This document shows positions 10,069 to 17,895 of a stretch of DNA of 64,000 bases, piece by piece. Numbering within the stretch: position 1 is the stretch's first letter; each line of letters starts with the position of its first letter. The DNA lies in the NCBI GenBank assembly GCA_963169745.1, contig CAUJCU010000021.1, positions 1 to 64,000 of the forward strand, written 5' to 3'. The notes under the pieces are model-generated. The model made no database searches. It saw only the letters and a program-made list of their open reading frames with translations, and had not been told where the DNA came from. The stretch comes from Bacteroidota bacterium (GTDB lineage: Bacteria > Bacteroidota > Bacteroidia > UBA4408). The translations under genes and the position numbers were made by a program.

Positions 10069-10076
10069 CAAAGATA
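10069..10076 (-). promoter_or_regulatory. Promoter -7 box abutting glycosyltransferase start
   Basis: Minus strand TATCTTTG matches TAnnTTTG. Only four bases separate the G of the box from the ATG at 10064, so transcription should begin at or one base before the start codon, giving a leaderless mRNA. Confidence 0.6.
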
Positions 10077-10218
10077 ATAAAATAGCCCTTTACAGAAAGA
10101 ATAAATCAGCCTCAACAAGGAGAAAAAGAGACGCAAAACAGAGCCTACAAATTTATATACATAATATCTCTTTTTGTGTGCCATAATAAGCTATCTTAGA
10201 GGCATATTTCTTATCCTC

Positions 10219-10509
10219 ATGCGCCATTCCAATGAACAAAGTTTGAAAGAAGTATTGGAGGCACTGCTCAAAGCTTATCGTATTGAGAGTGCTGTAAATA
10301 CTGCTATGATAAAAGCAAGCTGGGAAAAAATGATGGGCAAAACAATTGCTAAACACACTTCAGAAATTCAACTTCGCGATAAAAAACTTTTTCTAAAAAT
10401 TGATCTCCCGGCTCTTCGGCATGAATTAAGTTTTGCAAAAGAAAAAATAAAGAGCAATATCAACGAGGAGTTTAAAATTGATCTGATCGAGGAGGTTATT
10501 ATTCGATAA
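10219..10509 (+). CDS. DciA/DUF721 family protein
   Basis: A 96-residue protein of the DUF721 family, whose best-studied members (DciA) help load the replicative helicase DnaB. The N-terminal half has the typical helical pattern (SLKEVLEALLKAYRIES), then the WEKMMGKTIAKHT segment, and the second half the strand-rich piece LRDKKLFLKIDLPALRHEL. These are the conserved parts of the family. The ATG at 10219 is chosen because the preceding 15 in-frame codons do not resemble family members and run into the upstream divergent region. It is divergent from the glycosyltransferase and convergent with the helicase gene at 10518. A role in replication is inferred from the family. Confidence 0.8.
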   Translation: MRHSNEQSLKEVLEALLKAYRIESAVNTAMIKASWEKMMGKTIAKHTSEIQLRDKKLFLKIDLPALRHELSFAKEKIKSNINEEFKIDLIEEVIIR

Positions 10510-10517
10510 GGAAAGTG

Positions 10518-11960
10518 TTACTCTTCTTGAAATTCGGGAAAAAACCTCTTGTTAAAGTTAACCAAATATAGTTTTTCTACAGCCCTTGTAAGGGCTGTAT
10601 ATAGCCAACGTTTAAATGAAGTGTCCATCATTTCATCTGTTAAATAACCTTGTTCAACAAAGGCTGCTTTCCATTGACCCCCTTGTGCTTTGTGACAGGT
10701 AACGGCATAAGCAAACTTTACTTGTAAGGCATTAAAAAAAGGGTCTTGTTTTACTTTCAACAGCCGAGCAGCTTTACTCTTTATATCGCTATAATAAGCC
10801 ATTACCTCATTAAAAAGTTTATGATTTTGATCCGATGTTAATGCCGGAGCTTCACTGGTTAAAGTGTTTAATATTATTTTGGCTTCAAACTCCGGTTCTT
10901 CAGGATAATCAATTAATCGCAAAACAACATCCGCAAATAAAAAACCAAATATTTCAACGTCTCTTTTTCGTATTCGAACAATCTCAGCAATATCCCCATT
11001 AGCAATAAAACTGGTTCGGTCTTTATTGTTCAACCAATAATAGTTGTTCTTTACAACCATAAGGTAATCACCGGTACTAATACTTTCTTCATGAAATTTA
11101 ATTCTTTTTCTTATTTCCTGATTATATATATTGGCACGCTTATTACTGCGACAAATAATAATGGTGTTGTCATCACCATAGTCGCGGTAACACTGGTTTA
11201 TGGTGTCCACAAGTTCAGAACCGGGAAGATTTATAATGTCGGTATAGTTTTTTATGTGAAATTCGGGAGTCTTATTTTGTTCATGCCGAATCATGTTTCT
11301 TAAGGCAGTAGCATTGTTTAATATACCACTGCTAAGGGCTTGCCTAACAACTTCGGTAAGCTCATATTGATGAATGGTATAATGAAAACTACTTTGCAGA
11401 TAGGCGCAATTTAATGCAGGGCTTTCTGTCATTCCAACAGGGGGCAACTGTGCTGTGTCGCCAATTAAAATTAACTTGCAATTTTCACCATTATAAACAT
11501 AGCTCATTAAATCCTCCAAGAGACTTCTACTTCCCAATAGTTTCCCCTCGCCAGAGTTGCTTCCATCGCCAATCATCGAAGCCTCATCAACAATAAACAA
11601 GGTGTTTTTGTGCAAATTAGGTTGTAGTATAAACGAACCATAACCTTGTGCATTGGTAACAGGCTTATATATTTTCTTGTGTATGGTAAAAGCTACTTTG
11701 CCTGAGTATGTTGAGAGAACTTTTGCAGCTCGGCCCGTTGGGGCTAATAGTACTGATTGGTATTTAATTACTTTTAAGCTTTTAATAACAGCACTTATTA
11801 AGCTTGTTTTTCCGGTACCGGCATACCCCTTAATTAAAAATAATTCATCTTGTGTTTCACTTAAAAGAAAGGTACTTATCTGACGCATCAGCTCATTTTG
11901 CCCACTTGTAGGAGTATGTTTAAAATGATTCCGTAATTCGGATAGGAATTTTTCTTTCAT
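10518..11960 (-). CDS. RecD-like superfamily 1 DNA helicase
   Basis: A 480-residue ATP-dependent helicase related to RecD/RecD2 and other SF1B enzymes. Walker A is GYAGTGKT at residues 45-52. The Walker B motif is TLFIVDEASM, followed by motif III LILIGDTAQLPPVG. The C-terminal UvrD_C_2 region has FAYAVTCHKAQGGQW and the final WLYTALTRAVEKLYLV. It lacks the N-terminal domain of RecD2, so it is a short form common in Bacteroidota and annotated there as an AAA ATPase or exodeoxyribonuclease V alpha-like protein. It probably acts in DNA repair or recombination; the partner is unknown. No recB or recC is near it. Confidence 0.88.
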   Translation of the reverse strand: MKEKFLSELRNHFKHTPTSGQNELMRQISTFLLSETQDELFLIKGYAGTGKTSLISAVIKSLKVIKYQSVLLAPTGRAAKVLSTYSGKVAFTIHKKIYKPVTNAQGYGSFILQPNLHKNTLFIVDEASMIGDGSNSGEGKLLGSRSLLEDLMSYVYNGENCKLILIGDTAQLPPVGMTESPALNCAYLQSSFHYTIHQYELTEVVRQALSSGILNNATALRNMIRHEQNKTPEFHIKNYTDIINLPGSELVDTINQCYRDYGDDNTIIICRSNKRANIYNQEIRKRIKFHEESISTGDYLMVVKNNYYWLNNKDRTSFIANGDIAEIVRIRKRDVEIFGFLFADVVLRLIDYPEEPEFEAKIILNTLTSEAPALTSDQNHKLFNEVMAYYSDIKSKAARLLKVKQDPFFNALQVKFAYAVTCHKAQGGQWKAAFVEQGYLTDEMMDTSFKRWLYTALTRAVEKLYLVNFNKRFFPEFQEE

Positions 11961-12015
11961 TGGTTAAGAAAACGAACCATCAAGGGCATAGGAATGAAAA
12001 ATAGGCTATAAAATT

Positions 12016-12049
12016 AAAAACCAGATTGTTTTCATACAAACCGGTTTTT
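12016..12049 (-). terminator. Hairpin terminator after the coiled-coil gene
   Basis: AAAAACC at 12016-12022 pairs with GGTTTTT at 12043-12049, with further pairs inside. On the minus strand it lies 18 bases after the stop of the gene at 12067 and ends in a run of T. Confidence 0.45.
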
Positions 12050-12066
12050 AAAATACAGATAAATGG

Positions 12067-12978
12067 TTATTTTAACTCAAATGAAGTGGTGCCAATAGTT
12101 ACACCATCAACAAACACTTCAACTTTATATTTTCCTTGTTTAAAATCAACATTCCCTTTCTTAGTAAAAGCCAAGCACATTTCTTTTGCGTCTTGCTCAT
12201 AAAAAATGTCTTTTTTGGCACTAAAGTATTGTTTTATACCATCTCCACTAAAAGTGTTTCCATCATCTGTGCTTGTTACTAATACCTCGTCACCAGGGGC
12301 TGTAACTTTTAAATAAACAGTTTTATTTTCCTTTTTTGCTATTTTGTTTTCGCTAAGGGTAAAACAAGCACGAATTTTATCTGCCCTGCGGGCTTTGGTG
12401 GTCGTTACTTCTTTATCAGAACCCTTAACGTTAATAGCATCGGCAAATAACTGATAAGCTTTTAGTTTTGAGCCCAAATCAACCTTCTCAGTTAGGCTAT
12501 TCTTTTCTTGTACCAATTGCTCATTTTTTCCTTTCTCTGTTTTTAAATCGGTTTTAACCTGAACATTTTCGTTTTGTAAACCAATATTAGCTTGTTGAAG
12601 TGAGTCAATATCATGCAAATAGCTCTTAATTAAGGCTCTAATGGTATCTAACTCTCGTTTAAGTTTCTTTACCATAGCGGCATCGCCTTTGTATTTTTCT
12701 AATTGAATTCCTAGATCCTCTATTTCTTCTTTCTTAGCGTCTAGTTCAGACTGTAACTGCTTGTTATCTGTATTCAATTCATCGTATGCTTTTTTTACTT
12801 CTTCAAAATCAGATTTTACAGCTTCAAAGTCGGTCTCTACCTTTACTTTCTCTATATAAACGGTTGCTTTTTCTGCACTGATATTATATAACTTCCAGCC
12901 TAAAAAAGCCGAAAGCAGGAATAACACAGCCGAAATGACCATAAAGAGTTTTTTCCCTTGATTTCCTTGGGTTTCCAT
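12067..12978 (-). CDS. Membrane-anchored coiled-coil protein of unknown function
   Basis: A 303-residue protein with one transmembrane helix near the N-terminus (about residues 11-30, LFMVISAVLFLLSAFLGWKL). It is followed by a long coiled coil rich in E, K, Q and D, about residues 35-165. A C-terminal beta-rich domain of ~110 residues contains ACFTLSENKIAKKENKTVYL and ends KVEVFVDGVTIGTTSFELK. The layout, a single anchor with the bulk outside the cytoplasm, suggests a periplasmic structural or scaffolding role. It is a known kind of Bacteroidota hypothetical protein, sometimes wrongly labelled as a chromosome-segregation ATPase because of the coil. It stands in its own unit with a terminator behind it. 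Confidence 0.7.
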   Translation of the reverse strand: METQGNQGKKLFMVISAVLFLLSAFLGWKLYNISAEKATVYIEKVKVETDFEAVKSDFEEVKKAYDELNTDNKQLQSELDAKKEEIEDLGIQLEKYKGDAAMVKKLKRELDTIRALIKSYLHDIDSLQQANIGLQNENVQVKTDLKTEKGKNEQLVQEKNSLTEKVDLGSKLKAYQLFADAINVKGSDKEVTTTKARRADKIRACFTLSENKIAKKENKTVYLKVTAPGDEVLVTSTDDGNTFSGDGIKQYFSAKKDIFYEQDAKEMCLAFTKKGNVDFKQGKYKVEVFVDGVTIGTTSFELK

Positions 12979-13105
12979 ATATATTTTGTTTTTCAGTTAC
13001 ACTTTAAAAGTGCAACGAAATTAAGTATTAATTACAAATTACAAGTATAAAACTCATATTTTAGCAATAAAAAAATAATATAGTTAAAACTTTATTTCAC
13101 AAAAC

Positions 13106-13801
13106 ATGCTTTCCTATTTCGAAGATTTAGTCTCTTTGGTGTTCCCGATTATCTGCAATTCTTGCGGTAAATCTTTAATGAAACAAGAGCAAATCATTTG
13201 TAATAGTTGCCTTTACCAATTACCGTACACTAATTTTCATCAGCTCCCGAATAATCCTATTGAAAAAATATTTTGGGGGCGAGCAATTGTTGAGCAGGCA
13301 GGGGCTTATTTGTACTTTAACAAAGGAAATAAAGTACAAAACTTAATGCATCGGTTTAAGTATAAAGGAGTAAAAGATATTGGAAAATATATTGGGGCGG
13401 CCTATGGTAGAGAGCTTTATAAGGCCAATTATTTAAGCAACGCAGATGTTTTAATTCCTGTTCCTCTTTACCCTGAGAAGCAACGTAAAAGAGGGTATAA
13501 TCAAAGCCAATGCTTTGCCGAAGGCCTTTCTGAGGGGCTTGGAATCAAGACAGAAAGCGAGACACTGATTCGGGTAAAAAACTCAGCAACACAAACCCAA
13601 AAAAACCGTTTTGAAAGATGGCAAAATGTGGAACATATTTTTGAAATAGCCAATCAGGCTGCAATTCAGAACAAGCATATTATTTTGGTTGACGATGTAA
13701 TAACAACCGGAGCTACTGTTGAGGCCTGTATAGCTACCCTTAAAAAAACAACGCCCTGCAAAATATCTTTTTTAGCATTAGCTTATGCTACTCAAAGTTG
13801 A
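13106..13801 (+). CDS. comF: ComF family phosphoribosyltransferase-like protein
   Basis: A 231-residue ComF-type protein, linked in other bacteria to DNA uptake during natural transformation. The N-terminus has a zinc-finger-like set of cysteines in CNSCGKSLMKQEQIICNSC. The C-terminal half is a PRTase fold with ADVLIPVPLYPEKQRKRGYN and the PRPP-binding loop HIILVDDVITTGATVEAC. These are the defining parts of the family. Its actual reaction is not known. The last 10 bases overlap the end of the convergent 360-residue gene. Confidence 0.9.
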   Translation: MLSYFEDLVSLVFPIICNSCGKSLMKQEQIICNSCLYQLPYTNFHQLPNNPIEKIFWGRAIVEQAGAYLYFNKGNKVQNLMHRFKYKGVKDIGKYIGAAYGRELYKANYLSNADVLIPVPLYPEKQRKRGYNQSQCFAEGLSEGLGIKTESETLIRVKNSATQTQKNRFERWQNVEHIFEIANQAAIQNKHIILVDDVITTGATVEACIATLKKTTPCKISFLALAYATQS

Positions 13802-14874
13802 TGGTTGCGCTCTTTAAGCAACAAAAGATACTCTAACCAAAGTACCTCAGCATAAGCCAAAGCATGGTATTGAATATGAGAAAACTTTAAAAAGCCTAAG
13901 GCCCGCAGCCATTTAGGTTTAACTTCCCCAAGTAATCCGGCTACAAAAAAAGGGTAAGACGATTTCTCACTTTGGGTGGGCTCAGCAATAGAGGTTGCCG
14001 TACCACCTAATTTTAGAATACATATTTGTAAAATTAGCTTTTCCATAGCTTTTAATTGAGGTTTGTTGTATAACCCATAACATTTTTCAAGAAGCGTATC
14101 TTTATATGGAAGCAAAATACCGGGTTCTAAATCAACTATTAAACGAATGTAATGATATATAATAAGTATTGAGTTTGGGTAATATGGAGCTATCTGATAG
14201 GGGCGATTTAAATAATCATCTTGGGCAATACTTTGCGCAATAAGTTGTAAGCTATGCTCATCCTGCTCTTGCAGATTGAACTTGTTATACAAAATAAAAT
14301 ACAGGGTATTGCACAAAGCACACACATCAAAACTTGAAGGCATGTTTTTCACAAAAAAAGTATTGTATGCTTTAAAATGCTCAAAACCTTTTACAGGCCT
14401 ATCAGGCCACTTTAAGACTCCTAAAGCATAACGAATCATTTTTTCACGTAGGGCAACTTTTTCTTTATCGGAATGCTCTAAAACTAAGTGTATAAGAGCA
14501 CTGTCATCAATATCATCAGGAATCATAAAAAAGGCCAAACGATAGGCTATATACCCCCCCGGAAACTGCCCTCCCGGAATAGTCATCCAAAAGTTATAAG
14601 ATGAATGGTTGTCCTTATTTTTAAATCGGGCAAAAGCTGGTTTCATTTTATCAATGATTGAACGAGCCCAAAGCGCTTCCTCATCTGTAAACCTATCCAT
14701 ATAACGGAGCAGTGTAAAACCAATGCAAGCACTAAAAAAAGCCGTATTGTCCTTTCTAGAATACAACCCTCCAAGCCACGTGCGAACAGCCGGGAACAAG
14801 CCGTCAGAATAGATTTTGTGTTGACTGCATTGAAGCGCTGCTATACGTTTTAATTGCTCCCCGGTTTTTTTCAT
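13792..14874 (-). CDS. Conserved hypothetical protein, predicted all-helical
   Basis: I do not recognise a named family for this 360-residue protein. It has no signal peptide and no clear transmembrane helix. It is rich in aromatic residues and predicted helices. Repeated features such as WLGGLYSRKDNTAFFSACIG, YNFWMTIPGGQFPGGYIAYR and AYNTFFVKNMPSSFDVCALC recall alpha/alpha-toroid enzymes (terpene cyclase or glycosidase-like folds), but this is only an impression. The ATG at 14874 is followed by a normal N-terminus. It converges with comF and is divergent from the PorV-like gene, so no operon partner hints at its role. Confidence 0.6.
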   Translation of the reverse strand: MKKTGEQLKRIAALQCSQHKIYSDGLFPAVRTWLGGLYSRKDNTAFFSACIGFTLLRYMDRFTDEEALWARSIIDKMKPAFARFKNKDNHSSYNFWMTIPGGQFPGGYIAYRLAFFMIPDDIDDSALIHLVLEHSDKEKVALREKMIRYALGVLKWPDRPVKGFEHFKAYNTFFVKNMPSSFDVCALCNTLYFILYNKFNLQEQDEHSLQLIAQSIAQDDYLNRPYQIAPYYPNSILIIYHYIRLIVDLEPGILLPYKDTLLEKCYGLYNKPQLKAMEKLILQICILKLGGTATSIAEPTQSEKSSYPFFVAGLLGEVKPKWLRALGFLKFSHIQYHALAYAEVLWLEYLLLLKERNHQL

Positions 14875-14970
14875 AAGCTAAATAAAGGTATTTCTATTTA
14901 CAATTATGTGAAAAAGATGCTTAACAGTTACACGATTTGTGGTCTTATTTACAACAGCTATTAGTAAAGG

Positions 14971-15003
14971 TTTGTTATACTTGCAATAATAAATATAATT
15001 TTG
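14971..15003 (+). promoter_or_regulatory. Promoter (-33 and -7) of PorV-like gene
   Basis: TTTG at 14971-14974, 21 bases of spacer and TAATTTTG at 14996-15003 give a complete Bacteroidota-type promoter. Transcription should start near 15007, 27 bases before the ATG. Confidence 0.6.
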
Positions 15004-15033
15004 CGTTTGATTTTGACCTGAAGAAATTACTTT

Positions 15034-16107
15034 ATGAAGTGCTTTTTTTTATGCCTTACTATAGTTTTAGCCGGAACTCTTGGAGTATATGCACAAGCCC
15101 CAAAGTACAGCAACGAGTTTCTTGCTATTGGTGTTGGATCTCAGGCACTGGGTGTTGGTAAGGCTGTGGTAGCAACTAGTGCAGATGTAACATCAGGATA
15201 TTGGAACCCTGCAGGCCTTGCCTTAACAGAGAATAATATTCAGGCTGTTTTTATGCACTCTGAGTATTTTGCAGGTATAGCTAAATTTGATTATGGAGCT
15301 GTTTCCAAAAAAATAGATAGCGTATCTGCTATGGCTATTAGCGTGATACGTTTTGGGGTTGATGATATTCCCAATACAACAGAATTAATAAATAGCAACG
15401 GACAAATTGATTATAACCGGATTACAAAATTTTCGGCAGCAGATTATGGGTTTATTGGTTCATATTCTCGAAAACTCAAACAACCCGGCTTGAGCTTTGG
15501 GGCTAATGTTAAAGTAGTTAGACGCGTAATTGGTGATTTTGCAAACTCATGGGGTTTTGGCCTTGATGCAGGGTTACAGTACCGAAATAAGAATTTTAAG
15601 GCAGGCATCATGTTACGTGATGTAACAGGAACTTTTAACGCCTGGACATACTCCCTTAGTGACCGAACTAAGGAGATTTTTACTCAAACAGGGAATGAAA
15701 TTCCGGTTAACAGCATGGAGGTTACACTCCCTAAAATAATACCCGGTTTAGCTTACACGTTTACAGTTAAAAAATTTAATGCTACTCCTACCTTAGATTT
15801 TGACATCAGCACTGATGGGAAAAGGAATGTTTTTATAAAGTCAAAAACAATCAGTATTGATCCACATTTTGGTGTAGAGCTAAACTATAATAAACTAATT
15901 TTTTTGAGAGCAGGGGTTAACAATATTCAGGAAGTTAAGGAACAAAATAATATTATTACACAAACGGCACAACCTAATTTTGGAGTGGGGGTAAAAGTTT
16001 ATAATATCTCTTTAGATTATGCCCTCACAAATGTTGGCCAACAGGTGGGCTTGCTTTCTCATGTTTTTACCCTACGCGCCAATATTGATGCGCTAATAAA
16101 ACATTAA
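15034..16107 (+). CDS. PorV/PorQ-family outer-membrane beta-barrel protein (PorV2-like)
   Basis: A 357-residue outer-membrane protein. The signal peptide (MKCFFLCLTIVLAGTLGVYA) ends at AQA. It is followed by the family hallmark FLAIGVGSQALGVGKAVVAT and SADVTSGYWNPAGLAL, in which the GxGxRxxGMG-like start and YWNPAG are conserved across PorV, PorQ and FadL-like relatives. The rest alternates as amphipathic strands to an aromatic-rich C-terminus. PorV shuttles type IX cargo from the translocon to the sortase; PorV2-like paralogues are annotated by analogy. Several T9SS cargo genes lie in this window, which fits, but a direct role in secretion is inference. Confidence 0.75.
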   Translation: MKCFFLCLTIVLAGTLGVYAQAPKYSNEFLAIGVGSQALGVGKAVVATSADVTSGYWNPAGLALTENNIQAVFMHSEYFAGIAKFDYGAVSKKIDSVSAMAISVIRFGVDDIPNTTELINSNGQIDYNRITKFSAADYGFIGSYSRKLKQPGLSFGANVKVVRRVIGDFANSWGFGLDAGLQYRNKNFKAGIMLRDVTGTFNAWTYSLSDRTKEIFTQTGNEIPVNSMEVTLPKIIPGLAYTFTVKKFNATPTLDFDISTDGKRNVFIKSKTISIDPHFGVELNYNKLIFLRAGVNNIQEVKEQNNIITQTAQPNFGVGVKVYNISLDYALTNVGQQVGLLSHVFTLRANIDALIKH

Positions 16108-16937
16108 GGTTTTATTATTTTTGTTCTATATTCATTTTGATTCGTATAAAGGCGAACAAAATAGATACCGCTATTTAATTCTGAAAAATTAAGCTCTGCT
16201 TTATATTTTCCTTCCGGTAAATATTCATTTAGAGGTTCTGCAACTTCATGTCCCAAAAAATCAAACACTTTTATAACAGCTTTTCCACTTTGGGGTTGGT
16301 TAAAAATTAAAAAGCAAAAATCTTGGGTTGGATTAGGAAAAGCTTGTACAATACCCGAATCATTATTATTTTCATGTAGTGCTGTATTATCTGCTCCCAA
16401 ATACAAATCATCAATTGTTACTGTTGTGGTAGTTTCTAAGGAGGTATTAAACGGGGTATTTATAAAAAAAGAAATTTGGGCTTGTCCGAGTAAGGATGGC
16501 GAACCATAAGGCAAAATATTGTAAAACTTGTATTGATAAACAGGGCTAATATTATTTAAATAGTTTTGCTCGCCATAGGCTAAAATTGTGGTGTCGTGCT
16601 CTGAAAGCAGAAATGAAGCATTTAGATAATTACTGCCCGACAAGTTTCCTTTTACCCAAAAAGAAAGAACTTGAGGCATAGTAGTTAATGGAAAATTAGT
16701 AATAGCATACGCTGTTGTAGCAACACCATTACTGTCGTTTGCAATTTGAAGTTGTAAAGCAAAGTTACCTCCATGTGCGTCAGTTGATTGTAAAGCTGTT
16801 GCTGAGTTATCTACGGCAGAAGTTATCCAACCATCGGGATAGCCATTTCCCCATACTTCAAAGGAGGGGTTAAGTACTTGAGCTTTGCTACTCACTATAA
16901 CTAAGGTAAAATAAAAAAGAAGTATAGTTTTTTTCAT
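16104..16937 (-). CDS. Secreted protein with T9SS type A sorting domain
   Basis: A 277-residue exported protein. The signal peptide MKKTILLFYFTLVIVSSKA is followed directly by VLNPSFEVWGNGYPDGW, the start of a carbohydrate-binding-like jelly-roll seen in many Bacteroidota secreted proteins. Residues ~190-277 form a type A sorting domain (AFPNPTQDFCFLIF ... GIYFVRLYTNQNEYRTKIIKP). No catalytic motif is visible. Its ATG overlaps the ybeY stop by four bases, which suggests translational coupling to ybeY; its own stop overlaps the end of the convergent PorV-like gene by four bases. Confidence 0.78.
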   Translation of the reverse strand: MKKTILLFYFTLVIVSSKAQVLNPSFEVWGNGYPDGWITSAVDNSATALQSTDAHGGNFALQLQIANDSNGVATTAYAITNFPLTTMPQVLSFWVKGNLSGSNYLNASFLLSEHDTTILAYGEQNYLNNISPVYQYKFYNILPYGSPSLLGQAQISFFINTPFNTSLETTTTVTIDDLYLGADNTALHENNNDSGIVQAFPNPTQDFCFLIFNQPQSGKAVIKVFDFLGHEVAEPLNEYLPEGKYKAELNFSELNSGIYFVRLYTNQNEYRTKIIKP

Positions 16938-17407
16938 TTTTTTTGTACACTAGTTTTTTGGAGGGACATAAATAATTCACTTAACAGAGCAAGGGCTTTA
17001 TCTTCTTCAATTCGCATCCGTTTTTTCTGTTGTGCTGTATGGTCTTTAAAACCACATAAATGCAACAAACCATGAATCATAACCCGATACAGTTCTTGTT
17101 GAAATGTGCTTTTAAATTGTAAGGCATTCTCTTTTACCCGGTCAATACTGATATATATCTCACCGGAAAGTTTCTTTGAGGTTTTTAAAGAGGTACTGTA
17201 ATCAAAAGTGATGATATCTGTAAGTGTATGATGATTTAAGAAACGGACGTTTATTTGATATAAAAAATCATCTGTACAAAAAATATAATTTATTTGCTGA
17301 ATAGAGCTGTTGTATCCTTTTGCAACTTGCTTTAGCCATTCTTTTAAAACGAACCTACCAGACAATGTGAAAGTTACATTACTTTTTGAAAAGCGGATAG
17401 TACTCAA
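16934..17407 (-). CDS. ybeY: Endoribonuclease YbeY
   Basis: A 157-residue single-strand RNA endonuclease used in 16S rRNA 3' end maturation and ribosome quality control. The metal-binding motif H3-x5-H appears as MIHGLLHLCGFKDHT, with three zinc-ligand histidines. The upstream block LTDIITFDYS fits the conserved TDVLSFP region. Length is normal for the family. It sits between the anti-sigma-type ATPase gene (24-base gap) and the T9SS protein gene (4-base overlap), all on the minus strand, and is likely part of that transcript. Confidence 0.93.
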   Translation of the reverse strand: MSTIRFSKSNVTFTLSGRFVLKEWLKQVAKGYNSSIQQINYIFCTDDFLYQINVRFLNHHTLTDIITFDYSTSLKTSKKLSGEIYISIDRVKENALQFKSTFQQELYRVMIHGLLHLCGFKDHTAQQKKRMRIEEDKALALLSELFMSLQKTSVQKK

Positions 17408-17430
17408 TGATACAGAAAATTATAAGATAA

Positions 17431-17895
17431 TTATTGAGCCATTACGGAGTCTAATAAAAACTCTAATTGTACTGTTTTTCCATTTTCAAAAAAAACTACC
17501 TGATCGGCTAAATTGCGCATTAAAAAAACACCTCTTCCGTTAATCTTTTCAATATTAACAGGGTCTGTAGGATCCGGAATGTTTTCGTAATCAAAGCCTT
17601 CACCTTCATCTTTTACAGTAAACAGCAACGTGTTATCTTCTTGCCTAAATATGACCTCAATATTTTTATCGGGATTTGACTTGTTTCCGTGCTGAATTGC
17701 ATTATTTACTGCTTCGGTTACGGCTACCAGCATATTTCCATAATAATCTTCGGGTAAATGAAGCGTATCACTTACCTGATTAATTAGTTTTTCTGCCAAT
17801 GCTAGATTTTCATAACGTGAAGCAAACTTAATTGATTGGTTAGAAATCATTCCATACACATTTTTAGGGTTAATTAAAGTTGTTGAAATACTCAT
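17431..17895 (-). CDS. RsbW-like ATP-binding protein (anti-sigma factor type HATPase)
   Basis: A 154-residue protein made of a single GHKL ATPase domain of the RsbW/SpoIIAB kind. The N-box is MLVAVTEAVNNAIQHGNKS, the G1 box TVKDEGEGFDYENIP, and the G2 region INGRGVFLMRNLADQVVFF. Such proteins act as serine kinases or anti-sigma factors in partner-switching, or as simple regulatory ATPases. No anti-anti-sigma or sigma gene is next to it. The start at 17895 overlaps the DUF4175 gene by 26 bases; an ATG at 17850 (MISNQSIKF) is an alternative that removes the overlap. Confidence 0.85.
   Translation of the reverse strand: MSISTTLINPKNVYGMISNQSIKFASRYENLALAEKLINQVSDTLHLPEDYYGNMLVAVTEAVNNAIQHGNKSNPDKNIEVIFRQEDNTLLFTVKDEGEGFDYENIPDPTDPVNIEKINGRGVFLMRNLADQVVFFENGKTVQLEFLLDSVMAQ

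Noticed and set aside
10065-10184. 40-residue N-terminal extension of the glycosyltransferase
   Set aside because: The promoter -7 box lies within it at 10069-10076, so it would not be transcribed from that promoter; family members start at MQKQVVLITYG.
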